DNA from: Dicyema japonicum
Lineage: Eukaryota; Dicyemida; Rhombozoa; Dicyemidae
Assembly: GCA_011109175.1 (NCBI GenBank)
Contig: RDEW01000078.1
Coordinates: forward strand, 1-64,000
Direction of reading: 5' to 3'
DNA length: 64,000 bases
Shown here: positions 1-10,357 of the stretch, one piece after another
Position numbering within the stretch: the stretch's first letter is position 1
How the letters are laid out: each line of letters starts with the position of its first letter
The notes under the pieces: model-generated
What the model saw: only the letters and a program-made list of their open reading frames with translations
Database searches by the model: none
What the model was told of the DNA's origin: nothing
Program-made: the position numbers and the translations under genes

Positions 1-25
1 CTTTTTATTAGCAAAGACGCCTTTT

Positions 26-223
26 CTACGAGCAATTTAGTGTTTGTGGTTCTCCAACACACTCTAGATCATCCAAAAATTTCGGTTCTGAGCAGTCCAG
101 GTCACTTGTTCCGTCTTCCTGAGAGTCTTTGTTATCCATTCTTGTATAGATATTATTTATTCCCTTCTCTAGCTCCTTAGTTCTTTCGACAAAACCCGTC
201 TTATTCCTGTATGAAACAATCAT
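26..223 (-). CDS. Unidentified 65-codon ORF
   Basis: An acidic, hydrophilic reading frame on the minus strand that begins at an ATG at 223 and is rich in D, E, K and N. I recognise no family. It could be the 3' exon of a gene whose earlier exons lie at higher coordinates, but I found no convincing short intron joining it upstream, and at this length a chance ORF is possible. Confidence 0.15.
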   Translation of the reverse strand: MIVSYRNKTGFVERTKELEKGINNIYTRMDNKDSQEDGTSDLDCSEPKFLDDLECVGEPQTLNCS

Positions 224-1555
224 CGACTCAAAAGTTTTTGTTAGACAGTGACAGCATCTCCGTAGAGATGCTCAAACCTTTGCAGACGAAGTGATGGATT
301 AGTTCCATAGTCCTTCTGAATACGAATTTTTTGGTTTGAAGAATTTTAGTAGCTGCGATTACCCATTTGACTCCATGAAGGTGAGGAAATCAAGTTAATC
401 TCAAAATCGAGTGTTTATCCAGAATATTCAATGAATGACTGCACAGATTGTTAGACCAATAGAACATTATTTGACAATTACTTGTATTTAACTGAGAAAA
501 GAGTTTCTACATATCCATACGTTTGCTATAATAATGTAAATTTATCACAATATTTTAATTTTCGCATGATTGGAAAAATGGGTGAATTAATGACCATAAA
601 AAATCTCTGTCGTAGAATATTGTGTAATCGTTGAATCATTAATATTATTGAAATATTACGTAATGTGTCATTATGGCTTCTCTAGGCGCTGAATGTACGA
701 CTGAGAGGTGCTACACATCTTAAATATATCAGTTTTCATTAAAAAAATATGTCGACAGTCCTCTTAAAAAAACTAGCTGTCTTGTAATTGTGATGTTAAA
801 TCATGAATTGTGACCTTTATGAGACTGTTATGAGGAGATTACAGAAATATGTAGAAATGTTTATAGAATGAAAGTACTGTGAGTAGTTTTGAAATATGTT
901 TATTTATTTTTGACTATGTCAGGAAAACAGTCCTCATACTGATTCTCTGTTACCGTTTGAAGTAGTAGAAGTATTAAGAAAAATAAAGTTATCGATAGGC
1001 AATCGTTCATTGGAAAGTGAGCTTTATATCATATGTTGCGCAACTTTACGTGAGATTACATAATTAAAAGTCAATTTTTCAGTTTAGATCAAGTAGAGGT
1101 TCCATTAAGCTTTGTGCACGTGAGTGTAGCTAAAGGTTTACGAGATTATGGAAGAGGACCTTTTTATCAAACATGTTGTCTCCGATCATTCGCATGTAAC
1201 TTGAGTTCTACTGAGAGATAACCTTTTATTTTCGAGAAATATTAAATCTAATTATCCCTTTGTTTTCCGAAGGCAGATGATACTTAGTCGAGTCCCTTCA
1301 TGACACTATTTCCAGATTATCACAATCCAGAAAACCGCAGTAAAGTTTATTTAGGTTTGCAAAGAATTTTGCAAATTATCGAGTGACAGGCCGGGTTGAG
1401 GGTTCACAGAAAGACCGACTACATAAAATAATAATATAAGTATCACAATCTCCTGAAACCATCAACTCAATGGATTTATGTAATCACAATTCTTCAGAAA
1501 ACATCATTAATTTTTTTTAATATATATTTTTTTTTCAACAATAAAATATTATTCA
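224..1555. other. No recognisable gene
   Basis: AT-rich sequence with stops in all frames at short intervals. I see no repeat or gene here. Confidence 0.5.
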
Positions 1556-1559
1556 TTTA

Positions 1560-1945
1560 ACTATGGGGGAGAGATGCTGCTGACATCACGGAGTAAGCGA
1601 TTTCGCGAACAACTGCGATACCAATTCTTTGCCACAGCCAGACCGCTTCCCGCACGTCTTTCTTGCGGTGCGCCAATTTTCCCCCGATTTCCTTTAGGAA
1701 AGAGGCTGTAATACTTCCGGTCGCACCATACGTCTCGATTGCTACCGGTACAAAACGGTACCGGTCTTCAATTTCGCCATATTTTTAATCTTGATTTTCT
1801 CGGCCAGATCGGCTGCCGATCCAGCAGACTGCGCCGAGCTGAGCATCATCGAGTTCGAGAAAGAATCCACAACAGTGCATTCCCATACGAGCGATTTTCC
1901 CTCAGTGAACGGGAAGATAGTTAACCCATCCGGTCTTTTCCACAT
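1560..1945 (-). mobile_element. LINE family B, C-terminal fragment
   Basis: On the minus strand the frame reads KRPDGLTIFPF, then LVWECTVVDSF about 15 residues later, then after a frameshift FVPVAIETYG and finally WLWQRIAVV. The same order (RPDG, W-D/E-x-T-x-V-D, FVPVAVETSG, L-x-R-I-S-L-A-V-x-R-G-N) is found in other fragments of this window and at the 3' end of the long element at 37.9-40.1 kb. It is the extreme C-terminus of a non-LTR retrotransposon polyprotein. The RPD...D-x-T spacing would fit a PD-(D/E)xK-like nuclease fold, which is inference. The fragment is 5'-truncated and frameshifted. Confidence 0.75.
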
Positions 1946-1960
1946 CATTAATTGTCTGTG

Positions 1961-1997
1961 AATTATAATATCTAGATGTCTGTAGTAAGTAATCCCA
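1961..1997 (+). repeat. 37-bp direct repeat, left copy
   Basis: The 37 bases starting AATTATAATATCTAGATG recur without mismatch at 3882-3918. The two copies bracket the actin pseudogene. The flanks differ immediately outside the repeat. Confidence 0.9.
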
Positions 1998-2475
1998 TTC
2001 AATATGGAGATTACCTCGCTTTACGTGAAAATGGAGTATTTGATAATTTATTTGAGATACCTACAAAATTGTAACACTGTTGAGATCCCTTACTTCTTGG
2101 ATGAACAGGAAGAGTGAGTATGTCACAATCATATGCAGTGAGTGTGATCTGAACACCCGCATGACCATTGCCCTTAATTAAGGAAATAATCAGTGAATGT
2201 ATAGTTGTTGGTGACTCAAAATAACTTTAATTGGATCATGGGGATGACAAGGTGATTGTAACTTTTATAAAATTGGATAAAACTAATTTATTTTAAAGGA
2301 ATTCATTTTCCTTTAAAATGCTTCAATTTTGTTTATTGTGATAATTTTGATGGTTTTTTATTATGAAATTAAAATATTTTTGTTTGACAACTTAGTTGAC
2401 TGTCAAATTATCGTTTACCAACCATGACGTTAAAACGATAACCAAAATGAGAAAACATCACTTTTTTAGGTCCAA

Positions 2476-3350
2476 TCAATTCCAGGGTACATTGTAGTAC
2501 CACCAGATAAAATAATATTAGAGCTCCCTTATCACATTTCATTATATAATTTTATGTTGTCTCAGCAAGTCCGTTACTTTGACTCAGAATGAAGGACAGT
2601 TGTAAGAGTGTCTCCGGGCATCTGAATCTTTCATTTCCCACTATAATAATTTGTCTATCAAGTAATTCATAAGATTTTTCAAAAAATAACGAATTCTGAA
2701 AATATGTCATTTCTTTTAAAAAATTAAAACCAACATAACAAAGTTTTTCTTTAATTTCCATAACAATTTATCTTTATGCTGATAATTATGAACGATATCC
2801 CAGTTATGTATGCATTTTCATCAAATAGTCAATTAGATTAGATCCCATCCAACCAAGTTCATTTCCTTTATGAATAGAATCGAAGACAATCCCGGTTTCT
2901 CTTCCAGAAGTATAGAGTGACAAAACAGCAACAAACATAATGGGAGTCTTAAAAATTTCAAAAATACTCTGAGTCATTTTTTTCACGATTTCCTAATATT
3001 AAAAAAGTCAAAACTTAGGATTAAGAAGAAAAAGGACTGAATATTCTTTTGGAGTGACTCTTAGTTTCATTGTATAAGGTAGCCATATTTTTCCATGTTA
3101 TCCCAATTGTTGGCAACACTATGCTCATTGGATATTTAAGAGAAAGAATCCCTCGTGTAATTTAAGCCTAATCCATACATAACTATCAGTATTTCCAATT
3201 CCGACCATAATTCGCTATATCATTATTGTTAATCACTAACCACATGCTTTGGTCTTCCAACAAATGAGGGGAACACACCACGAGGTGCATCTTCCCCAGA
3301 GAATTCATTTTTATACATTGCAGATCCATTATCAACAATTAATGCACAAT
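2476..3350 (-). pseudogene. Actin pseudogene, 3'-truncated
   Basis: Pieces of actin appear in order on the minus strand: [15 protein letters not shown] and [16 protein letters not shown] (nucleotide-binding P1 loop and start, about 3350-3240), a frame-shifted VGIGNTDSYV and LLKYP (about 3220-3110), [13 protein letters not shown] and [13 protein letters not shown] (about 2985-2870), IDYLMKM, then [12 protein letters not shown] and FEKSYEL and [12 protein letters not shown] (2760-2600), and SGGTTMYPGID at the end (about 2510-2476). The piece between GIVFDS and DYLMK is shortened and the last quarter of actin (the WIGG...IVHRKCF region) is absent. Stops and frameshifts separate the blocks, and no short-intron signals are needed to join them, so an intronless (processed) copy is possible but not proven. 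Cytoskeletal actin is the known family role; this copy cannot encode it. Confidence 0.9.
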
Positions 3351-3881
3351 TTTTTTTCTCATTGATATTAAAATTATTATATAATCTTCGACTTTGTACA
3401 ACAATAATTAGTTCATTACAAGGATAACCCTTCAATAAAATTCGCATATTCGAGAAAAAGTAGTATTAATGATTTTGTGTGATTTTTATATGAGATTCAT
3501 GTGGTTAAGATATTACACAGTTGTGCAACCATAAGTTATTCAGTTTCATTCAAACATCTCTGAATTATTTTTCTTAACCATGTAAGACAGTCCTCTTAGT
3601 TGATGTTTAGCAAAAATCTTATAATTCTTCCAGAAAAGTTTATTCATATAGGCAGACTGACACTGTTGAGTATTTTTTGTAACGGTTCAGTCAATATTGA
3701 CGACTCAAAATGTAAAAATCACCTAACGTCTATCGTCACAAAGAAAAATCTCCAAATCAGATGACGAATCTATGAAATACTCACTAAAATTACTAGGATG
3801 ACAAACCTATGAAAAGAATCGATGATGTCCTCTAATGGGCCCATCATTAGCTTCATTATGATCTCAATTTTCTAGACTATA

Positions 3882-3918
3882 AATTATAATATCTAGATGT
3901 CTGTAGTAAGTAATCCCA
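3882..3918 (+). repeat. 37-bp direct repeat, right copy
   Basis: Exact match to 1961-1997, with 1921 bp between the starts. See the left copy. Confidence 0.9.
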
Positions 3919-3940
3919 ATTTGAATTGTGGAGAAGTCAT

Positions 3941-4225
3941 ATACAGGGTTTCCATATTATCAGGTTAATTTGTAACGTAAATACTAGAATTCCATTATTA
4001 TCAGGTTTATTCGAAAAAGGTATACAGAATATCCACTATTATCAGGTTAATTTGTATGGTACACAGGATTTCCACTATTATCAGGTTAATTTGTAAGGTT
4101 AAAAACGATTTCCATTATTAACAGGTTGTGTAAGAGATATACAGGATTTCCAATATTACTGATTTATGGCGAGGGATATACTGGATTTCCAATATTAACT
4201 ATTTATTTGTTAGAGATATACTGGA
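3941..4225 (+). repeat. Degenerate minisatellite, about 6-7 units
   Basis: Repeated units of roughly 40-50 bp, each carrying TATACAGGATTTCCA followed by TATTATCAGGTTAATTTG. The first four units are closest to each other; the last two change the second half (ACTGATTTAT, AACTATTTAT). Confidence 0.85.
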
Positions 4226-4389
4226 TTTATCAAATTATTAATAGAAGTACACTCGCGTTGAGTAAGTTTTAAATATTTAATATAATAGATAAAAAATCTG
4301 AAAGGAAAAATATCGACTGTAGTAATGAATAACTAAAGAAATAGTTTTTCAAATTTATTATTCTTTGTTGTTACCATAATGGATCCTTT

Positions 4390-4840
4390 GGTATCACGAG
4401 GCCCATGAGACATATTATTCGTGAAAATAATCTTGACATGATGAGACGACATAACAATTTGTGTCAATGGTATTAAATTGACAGGTTGTGATTATGAGCG
4501 TTGTACGTGGCCAGAAGACGTTCATACGCTTAATTTATTAATTATAGAGTTGGGAGTTTTCTGGAGGTTAATACATCTGAGTCCTCCCTTAAGGCTTGGC
4601 TCCATATCTAATCCCTTCCTCCTTATTTAATTTTCTCAAAATGTTTCTCCCAGTTTATGTGTCATGGTTTTTTGATCTCTTGAAACCGTTGATCCGATCC
4701 TCCACAATTTTTGCTAATTGGTATAGCAGTTTGTTTCATCCTCGCTTAGACAGTATCTCTATTTCTTGTTTAAGGAGAGCATACGCTTAAACTTTACGCT
4801 GGCTCTTTTACACGAACATTCCCAGAACAACGCTCTGAGA
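4390..4840 (-). repeat. Repeat R2 copy 1, interrupted
   Basis: Minus-strand 4840-4780 and 4533-4390 together align with plus-strand 34905-35050 (shared GTTGTTCTGGGAA, AACGTCTTCT, CCTGTCAATTTAA). The piece in between is absent from the 34.9-kb copy, which is therefore an empty site. Confidence 0.8.
4534..4779 (-). mobile_element. 246-bp insertion with 11-bp target-site duplication
   Basis: The insert is bracketed by CATACGCTTAA at 4523-4533 and again at 4780-4790. The R2 copy at 34.9 kb has only one such position and no insert. On the minus strand one frame is open in stretches (LKQEIEILSKRG, KLLYQLAKIVEDRINGF) but broken by stops. A short retroposed fragment fits the duplication length; the family is not identified. 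Confidence 0.75.
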
Positions 4841-5584
4841 AGTTTAGAATAACTTATTGACTGCCTATTTAAAATAGAATTTCTGGAGGTGACTATTGAA
4901 TCAATTATTAATCTTCTGTCCATGAAATATTCAATCATCAACAAATTCCTTACTATTTTCTATGAAGCGTTTTTTATCGATGGCTTTAACTGTTGCTAAA
5001 TACGTCCTAACATCAAAAGTATGATGAAGATGCGAACTTCTTAAAGCCCCATGATAAAAAAACTATTGAAATCAGCAACAAATATTAATTGCACATGCCA
5101 AATTAACGGATAACTACAAATTATTATTTACACTATCATAGGAATTATGATTAAAATTTTCATTGACGAGTGACTGAACATTTCACTGCGGGATTTGGTC
5201 ATCTATAAAAGTCTCACACCAACAAAATGATAAAAGAATTAAAGAGCATTACATGGTTCTACCCATAGGTCTGTGTCCTTCCTAGGTAATATGGCTAAGC
5301 GTAAAGTGCAGTATTATTATCACAAAAACAAACAAATGTCAAATATACTGTGATTATAATCTTCTCGATGCATAGTGCTGACATTTAGATAATAGGAAGT
5401 ATCCAATAGTGGCACTGTAAGTATTAATGTCCTCTAATAAGATTATTCGCTTGGAAATATCGTCAAAGCTCATGACATTATATGATGGAACAGTAATACA
5501 CCTTCATATGTGATTAAGACTTATGGCAATTGAGTCAAATCACAAACTCAACAGACTCAATAAAGTCGTTGGGAATAATTAATA
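4841..5584. other. No recognisable gene
   Basis: AT-rich sequence without a supportable ORF or repeat. Confidence 0.5.
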
Positions 5585-5589
5585 GTTAT

Positions 5590-5613
5590 TGTCACCGTCC
5601 GTACGTGGAACTC
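5590..5613 (+). repeat. Left terminal inverted repeat
   Basis: 24 bp that match the reverse complement of 7280-7303 at every base, preceded by the GTTAT duplication. Confidence 0.9.
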
Positions 5614-5953
5614 AATCGATTTTTTTGCATTTTATAACATTTATCATGACTCTAATTAAATATACAATTTTTTCAAATCCATTGGATATATGGCATTAAT
5701 TATTCATTCAAAATAAAATATTAGAACAACCAGAAACAATTGAATACAATTAATGTAGGAAATGTTATTAAAAATTTAAAAAAAAACTAAGCGAAAATAA
5801 AAATTAATATTAAAAATGTAATTTTAGCTATTTCCCTAATAACTAAAATTAATTCCATACCATTGAAACTCCTTGACCTTTTTTTTCGTTGTTTGATTGT
5901 AGTCACAGTCCATTCGTAGAAAGACTCTGTCTCCTACATTCAACGATTTTTCA

Positions 5954-6750
5954 TCATTTTTTATCTTCTTTTCTTATGCATTTTTCTGCAGCTACCAAAG
6001 TATGCCTTCGTGCAGAATCCCGTGACAAAGATAGGTCTTCATCTTCTTCATACTGTAGTAATCTATTTAAGCGTTCATCAGATATTTCTGGCGGATAATC
6101 CACTCCATTAAATATTTTGAAGGAGCATGTTTGGTGGTCTCGTGATTGGTAATATTGTAGCTGAATACAATATCTCCAGACTGGATTGATATTTTCACAG
6201 AGTTCCATCAGTAGAAAAAAGCGGATGATAGCCATTTTTTAAGAAGATTTAACCTATACATTATCATATAAATGATATTGCTCTACCTGGCCTTGAACCC
6301 ACGGTGCTCTTGGTCGTTCAAAAATATGTTTAACATTTAGCCTGTTACAAATTCTCTGAGAAAAGAGTTTCTGAACTCCAAAACATTGTCTGTTTGAAGT
6401 ATAATAAGTGGTCCATGGGTATAAAAAAATTTCTGGAAAATCTGAGATATTTCTTCAGTTGTTTTTGATTTAGCCATATCTACCATAGCAGATTTCGAAA
6501 AAGAATCAACATTACAAAAATCTAAATGTAAACTGAAGAAATATTACCCAAGAATATCCGTTATTCAAACTGGAATATCTTCTCAGATCCATCAAATCAG
6601 CAATATACCTATCACGCGGATATTCCGCAACAATAGCGGTAATTGGAGGCTAGTCTCAGTAAGTTTTATAATCTGACAGTAGACACATTTTTTACTGCAT
6701 CTGCAACTTCTACACAGTTAAATTGTAGATCTTTTTTCTTAGCATACTAA
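5954..6750 (-). pseudogene. Integrase (rve) catalytic-core pseudogene
   Basis: Read on the minus strand from about 6600: a frame with ADLMDLRRYSSLNNGYSW, then in another frame NVDSFSKSAMVDMAKSK (first catalytic Asp, V-D-S-F-S-K), KTTEEISQIFQKFF, GPLIILQTDNVLEF (second catalytic Asp in Q-T-D-N), then FERPRAPWVQGQVEQ where family members read GRPRHPQSQGQVER, the site of the third acidic residue. Downstream an open 93-codon frame (6235-5954) ends in RRHTLVAAEKC, resembling the tail after the core. At least two frameshifts separate the blocks. Integrases of this type insert element DNA into the genome; this copy is dead. Confidence 0.8.
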
Positions 6751-7279
6751 ATAAACGATCTCTCCCCATATGTGCAAAATTGTGTTCACTCTAATGATTA
6801 ACAGGCAAAAACACTATTATCAATTGTTGTTTCAGTTTTGCTTTTCCTCACAAAAAATCGCTGAAATAAATTGTTGCCCTAATCCTATTATAATCGACTT
6901 ACTGTATAATAGACTATATCGTCCTCGAAAACTAGAAATGGGGCTAGTCTCCAAATGCGCTGTTTACTCTTTCTTGAAGCGACGCATCAAGATATCATTT
7001 TCTAGATATTCGATTATCTGACGCAACTCATCCATGTTCAACTTGAAGCTTATACCATGTGCAGAAATAAATAATTTATTTTATTTTAAATATTAATAAC
7101 GTTTTTTGTTAATTAAGAATAATAAAATATCATTAAAATGACACTCTATTCATATTGACTGATTTTTTTGCTACTTTATGTTTTTAAATATTAACGATTT
7201 TAACTAAAAACTACACCATTCAACTCAGAAAATTCTGAATTACTTAAAGAACTAATTTTTATTTTGATTGGTTCTTGTG

Positions 7280-7303
7280 GAGTTCCACGTACGGACGGTG
7301 ACA
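7280..7303 (-). repeat. Right terminal inverted repeat
   Basis: Perfect inverted match to 5590-5613, followed by the GTTAT target-site duplication at 7304-7308. Confidence 0.9.
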
Positions 7304-7319
7304 GTTATTATTATTTTTA

Positions 7320-7360
7320 TTGGTTCTTGTGGAGTTCCACGTACGGACTGTGACAGTTAT
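7320..7360 (-). repeat. Tandem second copy of the right end
   Basis: The right TIR recurs 52 bp downstream at 7332-7355 with one mismatch and is again followed by GTTAT (7356-7360). The preceding GGTTCTTGTG is shared too. Confidence 0.85.
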
Positions 7361-8470
7361 TATTAGTAATAGTTCACTATTATTTGATTATAATTGTGGT
7401 GAGGTTCTGCAAATAAAATCTAAATTTAGTCGACCTTTTTTACTGAAATTAATAAACATGCTTTATCACTGCACATCTTACTTGAATAAGTAAATTTGGA
7501 GAAAGTAATGATAGATTTAAAGTTTTAATTCATATAAACTCCGTTTTTAAATAGACACTATATCTATCAAGAAATGAGGTAAGAAAGTACCTTGTCTAGG
7601 ATACCTTTAAGTCAGAAAAAGTTAATTGCTTTTGGAAAAGACAATTTTTGCAAGTCCTACTGTAATCCACGAGGTTTCATGAAATTTAAACTAAAAAATA
7701 GATAAAATTATTTTTATTAAAAAATGAAAAATAAAAATTCGCTTTCCCTATCACGTTGAATACATCAAAATTGGATTTCACCAAACATTGGATACTACAA
7801 TATATTGAGAATGTATGTACCCCCTCCCAGTTCCTACCCCAAATGATTCAGTTTAATACCGATGTATTTCGACTTTATCAATAATTTGTTGGTATGGATA
7901 ACTGAATTAAAAGCGCTTTATTCAATACAAGGAATTTGTGTGTGCACATCTTTGCCGCTCTTACCAATTGGACAGTGTTCTGAGACACTACCAGTAATCA
8001 TAATATTATTGTCATAACTTTCAAACAAATATAGTCTTCGATAGAAAGTCTATTTTACTCCCAAATTCTATTTTTACTCCCAATTGAGAATAAGAATTTT
8101 TTCAAATCTTTATAAATCAAACATCCGATGAAGGAGCAACGAGTTCTTAATTCAATACATTGTATTAAAAATGAGTACGAAATCGTGCTGATTGAACACA
8201 AAAATGGGATGAAATCTATTCATACGAATGGAAATCTTACACTTAGGATACTGAGGCATGTGTCTTTCTTCCATATATTCTCGTAATTTCAATGAAAATC
8301 ACTCATAGAAATTTTCCGTGTATTTACTTGATACCTCTTCAAAAAGTGGTAATGAATTGATTTGAATTTTTAGAATAAAGTTGTAAATAAAATTACATTA
8401 ACTAGTTCTAATGTCCGGTAGGTGTTTAATTTTTTTACGAATGCTTTCTTTGATAAATTATGAAAATGTA
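7361..8470. other. No recognisable gene
   Basis: AT-rich sequence without a supportable ORF. Confidence 0.5.
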
Positions 8471-8893
8471 TTATGGGCTGGGCTTGTATGTCAATTCCTC
8501 ATAGGTGATATGTGCTGCATACAACACTAGGGAGATGTCACCCAGTGACCCTACTGGCTTAGCCTCCACCGCATAAGCCACAGACTTATTGATACAGGTT
8601 AACACTACTCTGTTAACCTTACAATGAGGGATCTTGCAGGTAAATCTACGGTCGTCAAGTGGGAGATCTGCTGCTGCAGCGAGACTCCGCGCAAAGACCT
8701 CATAAACATGCTTGAGCTGCAACGTATAACACCTCTGGTGCTCGTGCTCTCTTTGACAGTTGTGATCATCTGGTCCCCGCCCCTTTAGACCAGTACCCTC
8801 TTTGCCTAAAGCCATTTTCTTGAGTTCACTCATAGCAGTACTGAATCTGCCGCTGCAGAGCTCCGCCAAGTATGGCCAACCATTCCAGGGCAT
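8471..8893 (-). CDS. Unidentified 140-codon ORF, possibly element-derived
   Basis: An open frame starting at an ATG at 8893, in a segment with clearly higher GC than its surroundings. Its middle is rich in charged residues and cysteines (CKIPHCKVNRVVLTC), but the spacing matches no zinc-binding motif I can name. It abuts a plus-strand LINE-B fragment and shares that segment's base composition, so it is more likely part of a mobile element than a host gene. I cannot assign a function. Confidence 0.3.
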   Translation of the reverse strand: MPWNGWPYLAELCSGRFSTAMSELKKMALGKEGTGLKGRGPDDHNCQREHEHQRCYTLQLKHVYEVFARSLAAAADLPLDDRRFTCKIPHCKVNRVVLTCINKSVAYAVEAKPVGSLGDISLVLYAAHITYEELTYKPSP

Positions 8894-8964
8894 TCGGGAT
8901 AGCCTGCTTCGTATATCTGTCTCAACGTGATATTGAAAAACTTACTTTTAACCATTGCATTTCG

Positions 8965-9120
8965 AAGCAGACTGTTCTCTTGGGGCGATGGGATGACAGC
9001 ATTCCCTTTTGGTAATGGTCGGAACCAGGTTTGGGACTCTAAGTTTTTTGATACGTACTCTCTGAAAAATTTAGTTGCTTCAGTCTCAGACACAGGTCTA
9101 AGCAAGCTGAAGATCAAAAG
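8965..9120 (+). mobile_element. LINE family B, C-terminal fragment
   Basis: The frame reads GDGMTAFPFGNGRNQVWDSK then FFDTYSLKNL, which lines up with RPDGxTxFPF...LVWDATxVDT in other family-B pieces of the window. The usual RPD is GD here. Truncated on both sides. Confidence 0.65.
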
Positions 9121-9299
9121 GGAAGGAAGCACAAAAGCATTTCGGATGATAACTGTTCGTTGCTTCTGAGACGTTAGCAATTCTTGACCAATATGCGGAC
9201 GATCGTAATGATCCAATAAAGGCAGGATGGCTTCGAGAAGATTTTTCGATAGCTATTGTCAGAAGAAACAGTCTAGCAATCCAAAAACCTTAGATTTAC

Positions 9300-9480
9300 T
9301 TTGTGGTATATTAAAGTCATTTATTAAAGTCACAAGTCCGAAGAATATGTTCAAATTTAACTATTACGGATTATTCATATCACCAGAAACTATTCTCGAT
9401 ACGAAATCATGAATTAACTGACGGAATCGTAAACACAGTTAACTTCACCTCAAAAGAAATAACCGACATTAAATATTCAA
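9300..9480 (+). pseudogene. Cadherin exon fragment
   Basis: Encodes FIKVTSPKNMFKFNYYG, then FISPETILDTKS, a stop, and DGIVNTVNFTSKEITDIKYS. This is closest to the downstream paralogue (47755-47920: FIKVISLKKMFKYNYFG, FVTPETILDTK, DGIVNTVSFISKEITDMKYS) and less like the intact gene at 32100-32280. It covers only about 55 codons of the membrane-proximal ectodomain, with no introns or flanking exons. Confidence 0.85.
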
Positions 9481-9577
9481 GACAAGAAGTTTACGATCAA
9501 ATAGTGAATTAGCGAAATTCAACACACAGACCATTCTCATATAAATGGCAAACTCACAAGCTCTTATTCTTCCATAA
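9481..9577 (+). repeat. Dispersed repeat shared with 51.4 kb
   Basis: About 97 bp align with 51365-51463 (shared CAACACACAGACCAT and AAACTCACAAGCTCTTATT). It starts right at the end of the cadherin fragment. Confidence 0.8.
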
Positions 9578-10038
9578 AGTATGTTTGTCAAAATTTCTCC
9601 AATTTTTGTACCTGATGAAATTCGACGCTTAAATTCCGTTATTTCTAATATCCACAAAAGAAATGGGGTCCAAGAAGATTTATTTATCTAGAGGAGACCA
9701 CTTAACCTTCGGGTCAATAAACCACATCGTTATCCGTTATTTAACATTAGAGACATAAGAATCTCGGTGGCTCAAGTAACTTCACTGTGAATTGAAGAAG
9801 TCAAAGAGCAGAAAGGAAATCTTTCGACCAGAAGGCATATATTGTTGTTCCCTTGCGATGAGGGGAAAGAACTCACTGCAATAAGAGCTGCAAAAGACAG
9901 CACTACAACTAGGATATCTGCTACAGATTTTCTCAGAATTTCCAAATCAGCAGGTACAAAAGATTATTGTACATGAATATCTAAAAGAATTCAGCGGTTT
10001 CACATTTCGTTAATTATTCGATCGATTATGCCCAACAA

Positions 10039-10357
10039 AAAAAGTAAGCACTCCAGCGTTACCATAAGCACGTATATTGCCTAGGGTTTCGCTCACACAC
10101 ACTTTATTTATGTAAAGAAAAGTTATTATAACTAATCGTAGAGGGAGAACCAAGGAATGCTCTTTACTTTGTTTTTTTTCTTGTGTGTATGTCTTTTTAG
10201 ACCATCCAGTTCCGCAATGAATCTCCACTGATGACAGCGTCACTTATCAAGCTCTATTCACCATAGATGAGTGGAATTTTTCACCAGGTAAACAGCAGCG
10301 GACAGCAGCGAGAATTGAACCCGTGACCTAAGCCACTTTGCCCGACACTTAACCACA
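10039..10357 (-). mobile_element. SINE family S2 with 11-bp target-site duplication
   Basis: Inserted in R1: ATGCCCAACAA at 10028-10038 and ATGCCGAACAA at 10358-10368 flank it, while R1 copy 2 has the uninterrupted site near 53018-53030. On the minus strand the 5' end is tRNA-like, with TGTGGTTAAGTG as a box A remnant and GGGTTCAATTCTC as box B, then CGCTGCTG and ACCTGG. Copies: 16260-16530 and 24240-24400. Confidence 0.8.

Larger units (their letters stand above)
5590..7303 (-). mobile_element. Ginger-like DNA transposon with 24-bp TIRs
   Basis: Perfect 24-bp terminal inverted repeats lie at 5590-5613 (beginning TGTCACCGTCCGTACG) and 7280-7303, and the element is bounded by the 5-bp duplication GTTAT at 5585-5589 and 7304-7308. 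The interior carries a minus-strand retroviral-type integrase remnant (see 5954-6750). Ginger transposons are known to pair a gypsy-like integrase with TIRs that start TGTNR, and TGTCA fits this. Length 1714 bp. Because the integrase is broken, this copy is not autonomous. A Maverick/Polinton or a new integrase-TIR group are alternatives. Confidence 0.8.

Noticed and set aside
8830-9216. Minus-strand 128-codon ORF
   Set aside because: Mostly antisense to the recognisable LINE-B C-terminus on the plus strand.
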